Shown here: positions 8,767 through 18,877 of the stretch, one piece after another
How positions within the stretch are numbered: position 1 is the first letter of the stretch
Layout of the letters: each line of letters opens with the position of its first letter
NCBI GenBank assembly: GCA_910578565.1
Contig: CAJTQF010000004.1
Coordinates: forward strand, 97,670 to 161,669
Direction: 5' to 3'
DNA length: 64,000 nucleotides
Origin: an uncultured Christensenella sp.
GTDB taxonomy: Bacteria > Bacillota > Clostridia > Christensenellales > Borkfalkiaceae
The notes under the pieces: model-generated
Databases searched by the model: none
What the model saw: only the letters and a program-made list of their open reading frames with translations
What the model was told of the DNA's origin: nothing
Position numbers and translations under genes: made by a program

Positions 8767-11700
8767 ATGAAAAAGTCTATTTTAAGTTTGTTATTGGCAG
8801 TCGTTCTTACTTTTGGAGCGACTCAAAGTGTGATTAGTGCATTTGCGGAATCAAAACGTAACGAGGATACACCTATAGCGCAAATTTCTAATGACAATTA
8901 TGAGTCCGTAAATGAGCGTACGAATAAAACAATAGAAAATCAAAATGCTGAAACCGCAGTACAAGCTATAAAAGACTGTACAGAATATTTAGGTGGCGAA
9001 GTATGTACTTTTGAAAGTGAAGACGAATACAATTGTTTTACAGAAAAAGAAACTAATAAGATTGAAAATATATCCAATACATATTCACGCAGTACAACAG
9101 AAATCAAAAAGACTTTTAAGGTTCTTGATAGAAAAACTTCAAAGCCTATTTCTAATGCTATTGTAAGACTTAATGGTATCCCGCGTTATACAGATAGAAA
9201 TGGCGAAATTAATGTAACTCTTACAGATTCTGTATATGAATTATATGTCGAAAAAAACATAAAAGATGCAAAAGTTCAATATAATCCACACATAGAATTT
9301 TTATATCTTGAAGATGAAGAAGACTCAAATACAGTAAAAACTGTGTACTTAAAACGTCCTTGTGATGACCTTGAAATTTATGCAGTTAACTTAAGGATTG
9401 GCAGTGCATATGGTTCTAATCCGGAATTTTATAATCTTCTAGAGCAGGAATATTATTTTGCTTTAGATTATATGAATTATCCTGCTGATATAATTTTGGA
9501 AACAAATAAAACACCTGATTTCTCATGCTTATATGTTAATGGTAATCTTGATAGATTGGCTGTTGGCAATGACTTCGTATACTTTGATTATAATAAGCTA
9601 AAAAAAGACGGAACACCTTTTTATAGTCCAGATGATGAGTTTAGTATAAGTTTTGTTTATGAAGGAATAGAATCTGAACAATATAAATTGCATTTAAAAT
9701 TTTCCGATTTAAAGAATGTAAAGGCACCGACTATCGATTTAGGTGATGGCGTTCAGCCTGTTACGCGTAGCTTAAATAATGGCTTAGTATCAGGTGGTCC
9801 CACTCCGGACCAAGATATGGGATTAGGAGCTAATTGCACTGTAGATCTTGTCTCTTTTGCTAAGTATTTTGCTCAATTGTTTGATGATGGAATCGCTAAA
9901 GTTAGTAGGCCTAAAAAGTGGGGATCCATAAATCCTACATTTACTGCTACATATAACCCTAAAAAAAACACTATGAAGATTGTTGTAGGTTTTTCATATC
10001 AAAAGGACATTAAAAAAACTGGAGATAAAATTAATTTTGAAAAATATAAGGATGCAGTTGAATTATCAGAGCTATATGAGCCTGAGTTGAATGATTTACG
10101 CAATCAGGTTAATACAGCGCAAGACAATCTTTCTCATTTAAAAGAAGATAAATGGGATACAAATAAAAATCAAAACGAAATTGCTCGTCAACTCGCAGAA
10201 TATGAAAGGGCACGAGATAATTATGCAAAGGCAGCAAAAGAATATAATGAGGGATATTATTATCAAACTATGAGTGATCATGAGTACTTATTACGTAGAG
10301 AGTTTGATAACAATGCAGATAAATTATCTAATTTGGCTGAACAGATAAGAAATGGAAAAGATGCTGTTTCGGCATTAAAGCGCGAATTAGGTGATTTAAA
10401 GGAGATGAAATACGATAGGATATCAAACAATATATTCAAAGGCTCTTTCAAATTTGATTTTCAGTTTAAAGTTTTGGGAACATATGAATTTGAAGTCACT
10501 ACTAAAGATATTCAAAAATTTGATATTTCTGGGATGTTTCATTTTGGATTATCTTATACTAAGCATTTCATGGCGGGCTATGTACCAGTATATTTGAGAG
10601 CAGCTGGTAGTTTGGATATTGGAGTTAAATTTGAGTTTTATAAGGATGGAGCAAAATTAGAAAAATTAGCTGATATTTTTACATTTTTTATTAAAATAGT
10701 AATTAGAGGTGATGCCGGTGTTGGATTATATGATTATTTATCGGTTGGCGCATTTCTAAGTCTTACCTTTGATTTTCAATTTAAATTTGGTAGTGCTTCT
10801 GATAAATCTTTTGGCAAATTTGCTTTAGGGGTTGGAGTCAGAGTCAAATTACTATTTTTTGAATGGGAATTCAAATTTCCCGATGCTTGGGGTGGTGAGC
10901 CATTAGAATGGTATATGTTTGGAGGAGATAAAAAAGAAAATCAAAGTAATACTGCAAAGTTAATGTCGCGTTCATATAATTTGCAACATAGTGGAAATAC
11001 ATTTGATTCTGTTTATCAAGATTCGAAGCCTCAACTGATGGATATAGGTGATGGTAAATATATTCTTGTTTGGTTACGCGATAGTATTCAGAGAGATGCA
11101 TATAATAGAACAGAATTAGTTTATTCGATTTTTGATGGTAATGAATGGAGCGAAGTAAATCCGATTACATCTAACAGTAATACAGCTGATTTTAATCCAG
11201 AACTTTATAAAAGAGGCAGCAAAATTTATTTAACTTGGCAGAGATTAAACAATAAATTAACCGAAAATGATACATTATATGATATGACTTCAAAAAGCGA
11301 AATTTGGTTTTCTGAGTTTGATTTCAATTCACTGACATTTGGTAATTCTCAAAGAATTACTAATGATTCAACTATGGATTTGGCACCTAAATTTGCAATT
11401 TCTAATAATGAAAATGATGATTTGATACTTATTTGGCAAAAAAATACAGCAAACGACATGTTGGGAATGGAAGGAATCAATAGCATAGTCTATTCTACTT
11501 ATTGCGACTCAAGCAAACAATGGTCTGAATCAAAAATAATTTATTCATCAGAAAATATTATATCTTATGTTACTGGGGCTATGCAAAATGGTCAATTATT
11601 AGTTTCTTTTGTTGAGGATTTGGACAAGGATTTACTTACATCAGAAGACAGAATTGTTAAAGTTTTAAACTCTAATAATGAGGAAGTTTATTCTACAAGT

Positions 11701-12762
11701 TCAAATGTAGGGTCAACGCAATTTGTTGACGAAAATGGAGAAATTATGCTATACTATTATGATAATGGTAATATAGTGAAAACAAATCTAAAAACAAAAG
11801 AAAATGTTATAACTTGTACTACAGATGATTTTAATAGTGGCTTTAAAGTTGTATCCAACAAAAATGGAACAGTAATCTTCTATAGCACCACTGATGGGGA
11901 AAGAAAGCAAAGCTATTGTGTAATTTATGATTCTATTGCAAATAAATGGTCACAAGGTGTTAAACTTAGCCAGTGCTTGGATAATGCCGATATGTGTACC
12001 GGATTTCTTACTGAATCTGGAGATATAGCTTATGCTCATATTGTCTATGACGATAAACAAAGTTATGCAAGTATAGATTTTGGTGAAAAGAAATTGAATT
12101 ATTCAGTAGAAATTAAAGATGCTTATTTTTTAGGAAGCCTTGTTGATGGGGAAAAATTTGAACTGGCATTAACAGTAAAAAATACAGGTGACTTTGAATT
12201 TAATCAAATAAAAATTTCTTTATTTGGGCAAGAGCATCTTATTGAGTTGGGGGATTCTTTGTTATTAGGTGAAACAAGAACTCTTTTTATTGATTTTTTC
12301 GCAAAAATACAAGGAAAAACAAATGATACAATTTCTTGTGATGTAATTATTAATGATCAGTCGTTTGCACAATACAACTATACTTTTTTCTTCGGGTATG
12401 TTGACTATTGTTTAGATTCTGAACTAATAATAATTGATGCAACACAAGTTTTCAAAGTTAATATAATAAATTTAAGTAATTATGTTAGTGATGGAAAATT
12501 AATTGTGTACATAAATGGAGAAATAACACAAGAAATTGAATTAAAAGATGTTTGCAAAAATGGGACGGAAATAATAGAGATAACTTTTACAGAATTGTTA
12601 AAAGGTGATTTTGTATATGTTGAATTTGTTTCAGACTCAGAAGAAGTGTATTTAAATAATAATTCATGTGCTTTTTCTAGTACATTAGATAACATAATAC
12701 CAAAAGAAGCTATTTCAAATCCTTATGCGGATATATTAAGTTTAGCTAAAGGAGCCTTTTAA
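8767..12762 (+). CDS. Large secreted multidomain protein with coiled coil, beta-rich core and CARDB-like domain
   Basis: A 1331-aa exported protein that starts 22 nt after the previous gene, with signal peptide MKKSILSLLLAVVLTFGATQ ending SAFA. Residues ~115-195 resemble a carboxypeptidase-regulatory-like beta sandwich (FKVLDRKTSKPISNAIVRL). Residues ~437-548 are strongly charged and helical, predicted coiled coil. Residues ~550-720 form an aromatic/glycine beta-rich block (FHFGLSYTKHFMAGYVPVYL). Residues ~740-1090 contain repeats like YILVWLRD, IYLTWQRL and LILIWQKN, suggesting a sialidase-like beta-propeller. Residues ~1112-1215 look like a CARDB/NEW3-type domain (LALTVKNTGDFEFNQIKISL). No C-terminal anchor is visible. 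The function is unknown; cell-surface or secreted binding is the best guess. It probably forms one transcript with the preceding gene. Confidence 0.65.
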   Translation: MKKSILSLLLAVVLTFGATQSVISAFAESKRNEDTPIAQISNDNYESVNERTNKTIENQNAETAVQAIKDCTEYLGGEVCTFESEDEYNCFTEKETNKIENISNTYSRSTTEIKKTFKVLDRKTSKPISNAIVRLNGIPRYTDRNGEINVTLTDSVYELYVEKNIKDAKVQYNPHIEFLYLEDEEDSNTVKTVYLKRPCDDLEIYAVNLRIGSAYGSNPEFYNLLEQEYYFALDYMNYPADIILETNKTPDFSCLYVNGNLDRLAVGNDFVYFDYNKLKKDGTPFYSPDDEFSISFVYEGIESEQYKLHLKFSDLKNVKAPTIDLGDGVQPVTRSLNNGLVSGGPTPDQDMGLGANCTVDLVSFAKYFAQLFDDGIAKVSRPKKWGSINPTFTATYNPKKNTMKIVVGFSYQKDIKKTGDKINFEKYKDAVELSELYEPELNDLRNQVNTAQDNLSHLKEDKWDTNKNQNEIARQLAEYERARDNYAKAAKEYNEGYYYQTMSDHEYLLRREFDNNADKLSNLAEQIRNGKDAVSALKRELGDLKEMKYDRISNNIFKGSFKFDFQFKVLGTYEFEVTTKDIQKFDISGMFHFGLSYTKHFMAGYVPVYLRAAGSLDIGVKFEFYKDGAKLEKLADIFTFFIKIVIRGDAGVGLYDYLSVGAFLSLTFDFQFKFGSASDKSFGKFALGVGVRVKLLFFEWEFKFPDAWGGEPLEWYMFGGDKKENQSNTAKLMSRSYNLQHSGNTFDSVYQDSKPQLMDIGDGKYILVWLRDSIQRDAYNRTELVYSIFDGNEWSEVNPITSNSNTADFNPELYKRGSKIYLTWQRLNNKLTENDTLYDMTSKSEIWFSEFDFNSLTFGNSQRITNDSTMDLAPKFAISNNENDDLILIWQKNTANDMLGMEGINSIVYSTYCDSSKQWSESKIIYSSENIISYVTGAMQNGQLLVSFVEDLDKDLLTSEDRIVKVLNSNNEEVYSTSSNVGSTQFVDENGEIMLYYYDNGNIVKTNLKTKENVITCTTDDFNSGFKVVSNKNGTVIFYSTTDGERKQSYCVIYDSIANKWSQGVKLSQCLDNADMCTGFLTESGDIAYAHIVYDDKQSYASIDFGEKKLNYSVEIKDAYFLGSLVDGEKFELALTVKNTGDFEFNQIKISLFGQEHLIELGDSLLLGETRTLFIDFFAKIQGKTNDTISCDVIINDQSFAQYNYTFFFGYVDYCLDSELIIIDATQVFKVNIINLSNYVSDGKLIVYINGEITQEIELKDVCKNGTEIIEITFTELLKGDFVYVEFVSDSEEVYLNNNSCAFSSTLDNIIPKEAISNPYADILSLAKGAF

Positions 12763-13544
12763 TGATTATCAATAAAGATATAGGGATTAAGAAGGATAGC
12801 GGTTTTATTATTCCAGTTTTCCTAATAATTAATATTTCTTTATTAGTAGCAACAATTGTATTTTGGTGGTTCTATATAGATGAATATGATTTTGCATATC
12901 TTGTTGAAAATGGAGTTGAAATAGAAGCAACGGTTGTTGATTATGATTATCATTCTGAAAGTTATGCAGATGGCGATGCTGATTATTTATCAGGATGGTA
13001 TTACATATGGGAATGTCATTACAATGGTAGAACATATAGCGGAATTGGACCTAATGGATATTTAAGAACTCAAGAAGAAGTAATGGAGTATTTAGGTAAA
13101 AATTTCACCGTTACGGTTGATCCTAATAGTAATTGGGTAGTGGATAAACCTATTGCAGAAATACGTCCTTACGGATTAAAATTTGAATTTTTTATAACAG
13201 GAGCAATTAGTTTTTCGATAATATTTCCAATTGTTTTGTTAAGCACTTTTATTATAATGCTTTATCCTATGATATTAAATAATAAAATAGATAAAACTGC
13301 AAAATTGCCAATATTAGGTGAAGTAATAAAGGTATTTGGATTTCTATGGTTCTATATTAAAGTAAAATATAAAGATGAAAATAATGAAATTCAAGAAAAG
13401 TGGGCAAAAGCCTATTTTACTAGAAAAGAAGCTCAATATTTAAAGAACAAGAAATATATAAATATAGTACTTTATAAAAAAACATACGGCATTTTAGAAG
13501 AAATGCCAATAGAGAAGAAAAGACCAAAAAAATATGACGCATAA
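12762..13544 (+). CDS. DUF3592-like two-TM membrane protein
   Basis: This 260-aa protein overlaps the previous stop by one base (TAATG), indicating translational coupling. It has a first transmembrane helix at about residues 15-37 (FIIPVFLIINISLLVATIVF) and a second at about 146-172. Between them is an exported domain with VENGVEIEATVVDYDY and YIWECHYNGRTY, the pattern of DUF3592 proteins. A cytoplasmic C-terminal part follows (YIKVKYKDENNEIQEKWAKA), which repeats the same beta theme. Its role is unknown; coupling to the giant secreted protein suggests a dedicated partner, perhaps in export or anchoring. Confidence 0.6.
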   Translation: MIINKDIGIKKDSGFIIPVFLIINISLLVATIVFWWFYIDEYDFAYLVENGVEIEATVVDYDYHSESYADGDADYLSGWYYIWECHYNGRTYSGIGPNGYLRTQEEVMEYLGKNFTVTVDPNSNWVVDKPIAEIRPYGLKFEFFITGAISFSIIFPIVLLSTFIIMLYPMILNNKIDKTAKLPILGEVIKVFGFLWFYIKVKYKDENNEIQEKWAKAYFTRKEAQYLKNKKYINIVLYKKTYGILEEMPIEKKRPKKYDA

Positions 13545-14283
13545 GAAAAAACTATTAATTATTACAATTTCAATCAGTTTGACAGTTGCTATAGCAGTTA
13601 CGTTTATTGCTCTTGCGTTTACGGTCTGGAAGCAACCACCCAAAACAACGCAAGAGTGGTTAAACGATTTTAAAAATTGCATAGTTGTTGAAAAAGACGA
13701 CAGCGAGCAGAAAACTTTTAAGAACATAACCATAACCGAAGACGGAAATGCAGTAGCATTATACGAACATCTGATTGAGATAAAAGACCAGAATGAAGAG
13801 AAGATAGCGCACCTTTCTGTAAAAGAAGAATTTCCAACGCTTGAAACAGATGAGTTCGATACATACGACGAGTACTATTTCATAGACGGAACTATGTATA
13901 TGCAGCGAATAGCGGCAGGCGAAACTAACGGGACAAGTTTCGGTTCTACGTGGGAAGTATTTTGGGAAGTGGTAACGGAAAATCTCAGTTCTGCAAATTA
14001 TAATTTTGCTGAGAGCAATTTCACGGATTTACTTCTGACTCATAACAAGCATACGCATAGTATGTCAGCAACAATTTCGGATAGTAACAAATATAAATTC
14101 TTTGTTGGTGCGGAAGGGATTGCCGATATGAGCGGAATAAATATCGCTATGACGTTTAACGATGAAACAGGATATTACGATTTGAAAATAGGCTATACAT
14201 ATAAGGATAAGCAGTCAGTTGAAATCAGCATTTCCAGGACCGAGCCTACAGATATAGAAATTAAAGATTTTGTACAAAGGTAA
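13534..14283 (+). CDS. Membrane-anchored protein of unknown function
   Basis: A 249-aa protein that overlaps the end of the previous gene by 11 nt. A lysine pair is followed by one N-terminal hydrophobic segment at about residues 6-30 (LLIITISISLTVAIAVTFIA), with no lipobox Cys. The remainder would be outside the membrane and is a polar, beta-rich domain (YDEYYFIDGTMYMQRIAAGE). The arrangement resembles extracytoplasmic lipoprotein-like folds that bind hydrophobic cargo, but I cannot assign a family. It is co-transcribed with the DUF3592-like gene and sits 10 nt before the next giant surface gene. Confidence 0.6.
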   Translation: MTHKKKLLIITISISLTVAIAVTFIALAFTVWKQPPKTTQEWLNDFKNCIVVEKDDSEQKTFKNITITEDGNAVALYEHLIEIKDQNEEKIAHLSVKEEFPTLETDEFDTYDEYYFIDGTMYMQRIAAGETNGTSFGSTWEVFWEVVTENLSSANYNFAESNFTDLLLTHNKHTHSMSATISDSNKYKFFVGAEGIADMSGINIAMTFNDETGYYDLKIGYTYKDKQSVEISISRTEPTDIEIKDFVQR

Positions 14284-14292
14284 AAATTTCAT

Positions 14293-17200
14293 ATGTTCGC
14301 GAGAAGAAGAACGGTAATTTTGTTACTGTCGATGATAATAGTATCGCTCATATCCGTTTTCTTAATTTCATTTAAGGGAGCGGATATTGTTTATGCGGAA
14401 ACAAACAGTAAATTCAGCGGAGGAAACGGTAAGGCGGAAACGCCTTATCAGATTTCCACGGCTGACGATTTTTGTGCCCTTGAAGAACTGAATACCCAAC
14501 ATACGTTGAACGGATATTTCAACGTATATTTTGTTCTTATTTCCGATATCGATTTGAGCGGCAGAACAATTAATCCTATAGGTACTCAACTTTATCCTTT
14601 TAAAGGACACTTAGACGGCGATGGGTTTAGTGTTACAAACATCTCGATAAATTCGACAGAAGACCATACGGGATTATTCGGCGCAATCAGTTCGGACGCG
14701 AGTCTGAAAGACATTACAATAAGCGGAGATATTTCGGGAAATTCCAATGTTGGCGGTCTGGTCGGTTTAAATCAGGGAATAGTAACAGGTTGCATCAATC
14801 TTGCAAACGTTAAAAGCGCGGATGACAGCGCGAACATAGACGTCGGCGGTATTTGCGGTTACAATGAAAATATAATTTCTGATTGTTACAATAACGGACA
14901 TATCCAAGGTTTCGGCGTAAATACGGGTGGAATTGTCGGCTCGAACGCGGCAGGAGCTGTAAGGAACTGTTTTAACGTCGGCTTGGTTGAATCGGAATAC
15001 TATGGCGTCGGAGGAATTGCGGGCAGTAATGAAGCTACGATAAGCAGCTGTTACAACAGTTCCGCTATTTCTGCGTATAGTACAGCTGGCGGAATTGTAG
15101 GGTCAAATAGCAGTTTAGGTTTAATTGAAAATACATACAATACTGGAAATATTACAGTAAAAAATAATATGGCAGGCGGAATATGCGGGGGTAATGAAGG
15201 TGCGGTTTACAATTCTTATAATTGCCAAAACGTAGCAGGCGTGTCTCAGGAAGGGGGTATTTGCGGATTTGTATCTAACAGTGCGATAGTAAACAGTTGC
15301 TTTTCTTCATCGGACAAGTATGATGGTAAACTGACTTTCCGAGGAAACGATTATCCTAATTCCAAAATCCTGCGCGACGTGGATATTGCGAACGGTGATT
15401 CTTTAATAAACGAAAAGAAAGCTGCAGCCCTATCCGGAGGTAGAGGTGCTGGCGTATGGACGAAAAGGACATATGATGAAACGTCCTGTTATTACCCTGA
15501 GTTGTCTGTTTTTTACACTTCGACTAATTCAGTCATATCTAATTTTTCAAAGAACAGTGTAAAGATAGATCGACAGACCACGGAAATTTCACTTGGTACA
15601 ATTTCATATGTTTATAATGGAACAGCAAACGAACCCGATGTTTATCGTGGTGATGAGTTGCTTGTGCGTAATATAGATTACAAGATTAGTTTTTCGAATA
15701 ATATTAATGCCGGAGATAAGAATGCGGCTTCTGCCCAAATTACATTCATTAATTACTTCAAAGGAGGCACCACAAAATATTTTTCTGTAACCAAACAACC
15801 TATTACGGTTAAATGGAGCGAAGAAAAGTTCAGTTATACTGGGAAAGTTCAGCATCCTACTGTATCCGTAGAGACTGGAAAAATCGGTGACGAAAACATA
15901 ACATTTGAGTATGTGTATGACTCAAATATTGAAATAGGAAAACATTCAGTAAAGGCTCAACTTGATGCCGCAAACGAAATCAATAAAAATTATTCTTTTG
16001 AACCAGAGACCGTGGAATATCTGATTTCAGGTGCTGCGTTAGTGTTGGAGTGGAGTACCGATACGCTTTATTACAATGGTGCAGCGCAGCATCCGGAAGC
16101 AAGTATAAAAAGCGGAATCAAAGAATCGGATTCAGTAAAACTGATTTACACAGCGTACTCAAATAATATTAATGCTCAAACAGGTTACACAGTTAAAGTT
16201 ACATGCGACAATAAAAATTATAGTCTTGATATAACTTATACGTACAGCATTGAGAAACAACCTATTACAGCAGAATTTGAAATAAAAGATTTTTACTATA
16301 CAGGTTCAGCTCAGTATCCTGAAATCTCGAAAGTAAACAATGTGATAGGTGCTGAACAAATTGAGTTTGAATATAAAGGGTACACAGATAACATTGCGGC
16401 AAAAACAGGTTATACCGTTACTGCAGTGCTTGCTGATACAATTACAAATGCAAATTATGTTTTAAATGAAACAATAGGAACTTATGAAATTAAACGGCAA
16501 CCGATTACTGTTTCGTTTTCAGAGATACCGTTAGTTTACAATGCTCAACCGCAGTATCCTGCAGTTAGTGCGGATAGCGGAGTTATCGGAGACGAGAAAA
16601 TAGTTTTTAAAATATCCGATTATTCATCAAACATTAATGCAACAAGTGGTGAAACTTATTCAATTGTTGTTTCATTAGATTCTGCAAGTTCGGTTAACGG
16701 TAATTATGTATTTGAACCTGTAACTTATTATTACGGCATTAAGCAAGCCGAAATAATTGTTGCTTGGGACAATGACAGCTTGCCTTTAATCTATAATGCA
16801 AAGCCACAGCATCCTACGGCAACAATAGTTTCAGAAGTATTTGACGAAGGGATAAAACTTTTATACGGAGAATGTGATTCTGTTAATGTTGGAAGTCATT
16901 ACAGTATATCAATCGAATCTGAAAACAATAATTACAAAATAGCAAATGTTCTCGAATATGAGATTAAGCCAATGCCTTTAGTTCTTGCGTGGAAAGGTGA
17001 GAGTAGCTTTGTGTATAACGGTAATGCTCAGCGCCCAGAAGTTAAAATAGTTACTGAGACTTTTGATACGGTAGAACTGGTATATGGTGTTTGTAATAAT
17101 ATAAATGTAGGGCAAGACTACACAATTGAGATTGCGTGTAATAACGCCAATTATATATTGGTTAATGATCTAACATATTCTATAATGCCTAAGCAGCTCG

Positions 17201-18732
17201 AAGTTGTTTGGGAAGATAACACGCTTACATATAATGGCTTATCGCAGTATCCTAATGCGACGGTTGAAGGCTCGATTCAGGGTGAAAATATCAGTCTAAA
17301 GTATGTAAACTGTGAGAACAATTTCGACGTCGGTGTCAAATATACAGCAATGGTAGTACTTGACGAAAGTAATCCTATTAATGGTAACTATATGCTTAAT
17401 CAGGCGCAGATTGAAACTACATATAGAATTAACAAGAAAAAACTTGAACTGGTAAATATAAAAGCCATAGACCGAGAATATAACGGCAAAACTGCTATCG
17501 AAATGGAGGGCGGTGAACTTAAAGGCGTGATTTCCGGTGATGCGGTTACTTTTATAACTAATATGGCAGTAGCAATGAATGCCACTGCCGGTGAGAACAA
17601 AGCTGTTATGTTTATGCCAACTCTACAAGGAGAACATGCTTATCGTTATAGAATCAATGTGCCCGATGTTACGGTCAACATACATAAAGCCAAGTTTGAT
17701 ATTTCAAATCTGGAATTTAATGGTTTAAGTTACCTGTATGACGGAGAAGTAAAAAGTGTACAGATGCAAGGCGACCTACCTGAGTTTATTAAATATGAAA
17801 TAATAGGAAACGAACAAACTCAAGTTGGAGAATATACTGCAAATGTACATTTCATATATAATGAAACTAATGTTGAACCAATTTCTGATATAGAGGTTAA
17901 ATGGTATATTGCAGCATCCGAATATTCTATCGGTAATACTATCAAGTTAAATATTCAGTCTGGGATGATAGAATACGGAGCAACTTTTGAAAGTAAAGTT
18001 TTAGATGATGTCATTGACGAGATGTTTCCCAAGAATGTAGAATGTTTAAGAGGATTTAATACTGGATTTTATAAAGATGGAAGCAGAATCGAGTTTAATG
18101 GAACCGTAAAAATTGAGCTTTCGCTTGATGATGAGACTCTTAGTAAATCAAATCTAAAACTTTATAGAGAGATAAATGGCGAACTGAAACAAATAGAATA
18201 TGAGTTAACTGATTCAAGTTTGGTATTTATTACAGATGAGCTGACGGATTTTTATATTACAGTAGAATCTAAAAACAATGCACTTGCAATCGGATTAGGT
18301 ACAAGCGCAGGCATCGTAATTCTTTTAGCTGGAGGATTTTGTATATTATTTGTTTTATTAAAAAAGAGAAAGAAAGCAGCAGCTATTGCAACTATAAATT
18401 TAATAAGCTTAAATGAAGAAACTGTAGAACAACAGATGGTACAAACTAATGAACCCGAACCAATACTTCAAGAACCAATAGATAAGGAATTTGTTATTGA
18501 CGGTATTTATTGCTTTAGTTATCAAAGCTTTCTTGCATCTTTAAATTATAAGGATCAATATCGGCAGAAAGAGATATGTTCTTATTCGACAGAAAAAGCT
18601 AAACGATGTGCTGCTGGCAAGGGGAACGGTAAAAGGAAAGAATTGTACTGGTTAGGTAAAAGAATTATAAAAGGTTCAATTGGATATTATGACCTATTAG
18701 AGAAAGCAAAGCAAATTATAAATTCAAATTAA
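14293..18732 (+). CDS. Giant membrane-anchored GLUG / MBG-repeat surface protein
   Basis: A 1479-aa exported protein. A signal peptide spans residues ~1-35. GLUG motifs lie at ~145-330 (VGGLVGLN, VGGICGYN, TGGIVGSN, VGGIAGSN, AGGIVGSN, AGGICGGN). Eight or so MBG/YDG-type Ig repeats follow from ~434 to ~1136, marked by (L/F)-x-Y-(N/T)-G-x-x-Q-(H/Y)-P. Unlike the 2026-aa protein, it ends with a true membrane helix at ~1331-1358 (GIVILLAGGFCILFVLL), followed by KKRKK and ~115 cytoplasmic residues. That tail contains a compact conserved-looking module (FVIDGIYCFSYQSFLASLNY ... YWLGKRIIKG). Such proteins are usually adhesins. The cytoplasmic tail is unusual and could connect the surface to an inner partner. 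Confidence 0.75.
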   Translation: MFARRRTVILLLSMIIVSLISVFLISFKGADIVYAETNSKFSGGNGKAETPYQISTADDFCALEELNTQHTLNGYFNVYFVLISDIDLSGRTINPIGTQLYPFKGHLDGDGFSVTNISINSTEDHTGLFGAISSDASLKDITISGDISGNSNVGGLVGLNQGIVTGCINLANVKSADDSANIDVGGICGYNENIISDCYNNGHIQGFGVNTGGIVGSNAAGAVRNCFNVGLVESEYYGVGGIAGSNEATISSCYNSSAISAYSTAGGIVGSNSSLGLIENTYNTGNITVKNNMAGGICGGNEGAVYNSYNCQNVAGVSQEGGICGFVSNSAIVNSCFSSSDKYDGKLTFRGNDYPNSKILRDVDIANGDSLINEKKAAALSGGRGAGVWTKRTYDETSCYYPELSVFYTSTNSVISNFSKNSVKIDRQTTEISLGTISYVYNGTANEPDVYRGDELLVRNIDYKISFSNNINAGDKNAASAQITFINYFKGGTTKYFSVTKQPITVKWSEEKFSYTGKVQHPTVSVETGKIGDENITFEYVYDSNIEIGKHSVKAQLDAANEINKNYSFEPETVEYLISGAALVLEWSTDTLYYNGAAQHPEASIKSGIKESDSVKLIYTAYSNNINAQTGYTVKVTCDNKNYSLDITYTYSIEKQPITAEFEIKDFYYTGSAQYPEISKVNNVIGAEQIEFEYKGYTDNIAAKTGYTVTAVLADTITNANYVLNETIGTYEIKRQPITVSFSEIPLVYNAQPQYPAVSADSGVIGDEKIVFKISDYSSNINATSGETYSIVVSLDSASSVNGNYVFEPVTYYYGIKQAEIIVAWDNDSLPLIYNAKPQHPTATIVSEVFDEGIKLLYGECDSVNVGSHYSISIESENNNYKIANVLEYEIKPMPLVLAWKGESSFVYNGNAQRPEVKIVTETFDTVELVYGVCNNINVGQDYTIEIACNNANYILVNDLTYSIMPKQLEVVWEDNTLTYNGLSQYPNATVEGSIQGENISLKYVNCENNFDVGVKYTAMVVLDESNPINGNYMLNQAQIETTYRINKKKLELVNIKAIDREYNGKTAIEMEGGELKGVISGDAVTFITNMAVAMNATAGENKAVMFMPTLQGEHAYRYRINVPDVTVNIHKAKFDISNLEFNGLSYLYDGEVKSVQMQGDLPEFIKYEIIGNEQTQVGEYTANVHFIYNETNVEPISDIEVKWYIAASEYSIGNTIKLNIQSGMIEYGATFESKVLDDVIDEMFPKNVECLRGFNTGFYKDGSRIEFNGTVKIELSLDDETLSKSNLKLYREINGELKQIEYELTDSSLVFITDELTDFYITVESKNNALAIGLGTSAGIVILLAGGFCILFVLLKKRKKAAAIATINLISLNEETVEQQMVQTNEPEPILQEPIDKEFVIDGIYCFSYQSFLASLNYKDQYRQKEICSYSTEKAKRCAAGKGNGKRKELYWLGKRIIKGSIGYYDLLEKAKQIINSN

Positions 18733-18740
18733 TATTTCAT

Positions 18741-18768
18741 AAAGGGTGTCTAGTCAGATACCCTTTTT
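18741..18768 (+). terminator. Intrinsic terminator after the surface-protein operon
   Basis: An 11-bp stem (AAAGGGTGTCT / AGATACCCTTT, one G-U) with loop AGTC and a T5 tail, 8 nt after the stop of the 1479-aa gene. Confidence 0.8.
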
Positions 18769-18852
18769 AATATAAAAAATATTTTATATGATATTATTTT
18801 CGTCTAAATAAAATGCAATTCATTTTGGTGAAAGACCAGAAGAATCAAAACA

Positions 18853-18877
18853 AGCCGCTATTGGGTAGCGGCTTTTA
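18853..18877 (+). terminator. Hairpin, terminator-like
   Basis: A perfect 8-bp stem AGCCGCTA / TAGCGGCT, loop TTGGG, followed by TTTAAT. No obvious gene ends here, so it may terminate read-through or a short untranslated transcript. Confidence 0.6.

Noticed and set aside
18812-18877. A 22-codon reading frame ending in the hairpin at 18853
   Set aside because: No ribosome site, and the last residues are just the translation of the GC-rich hairpin.
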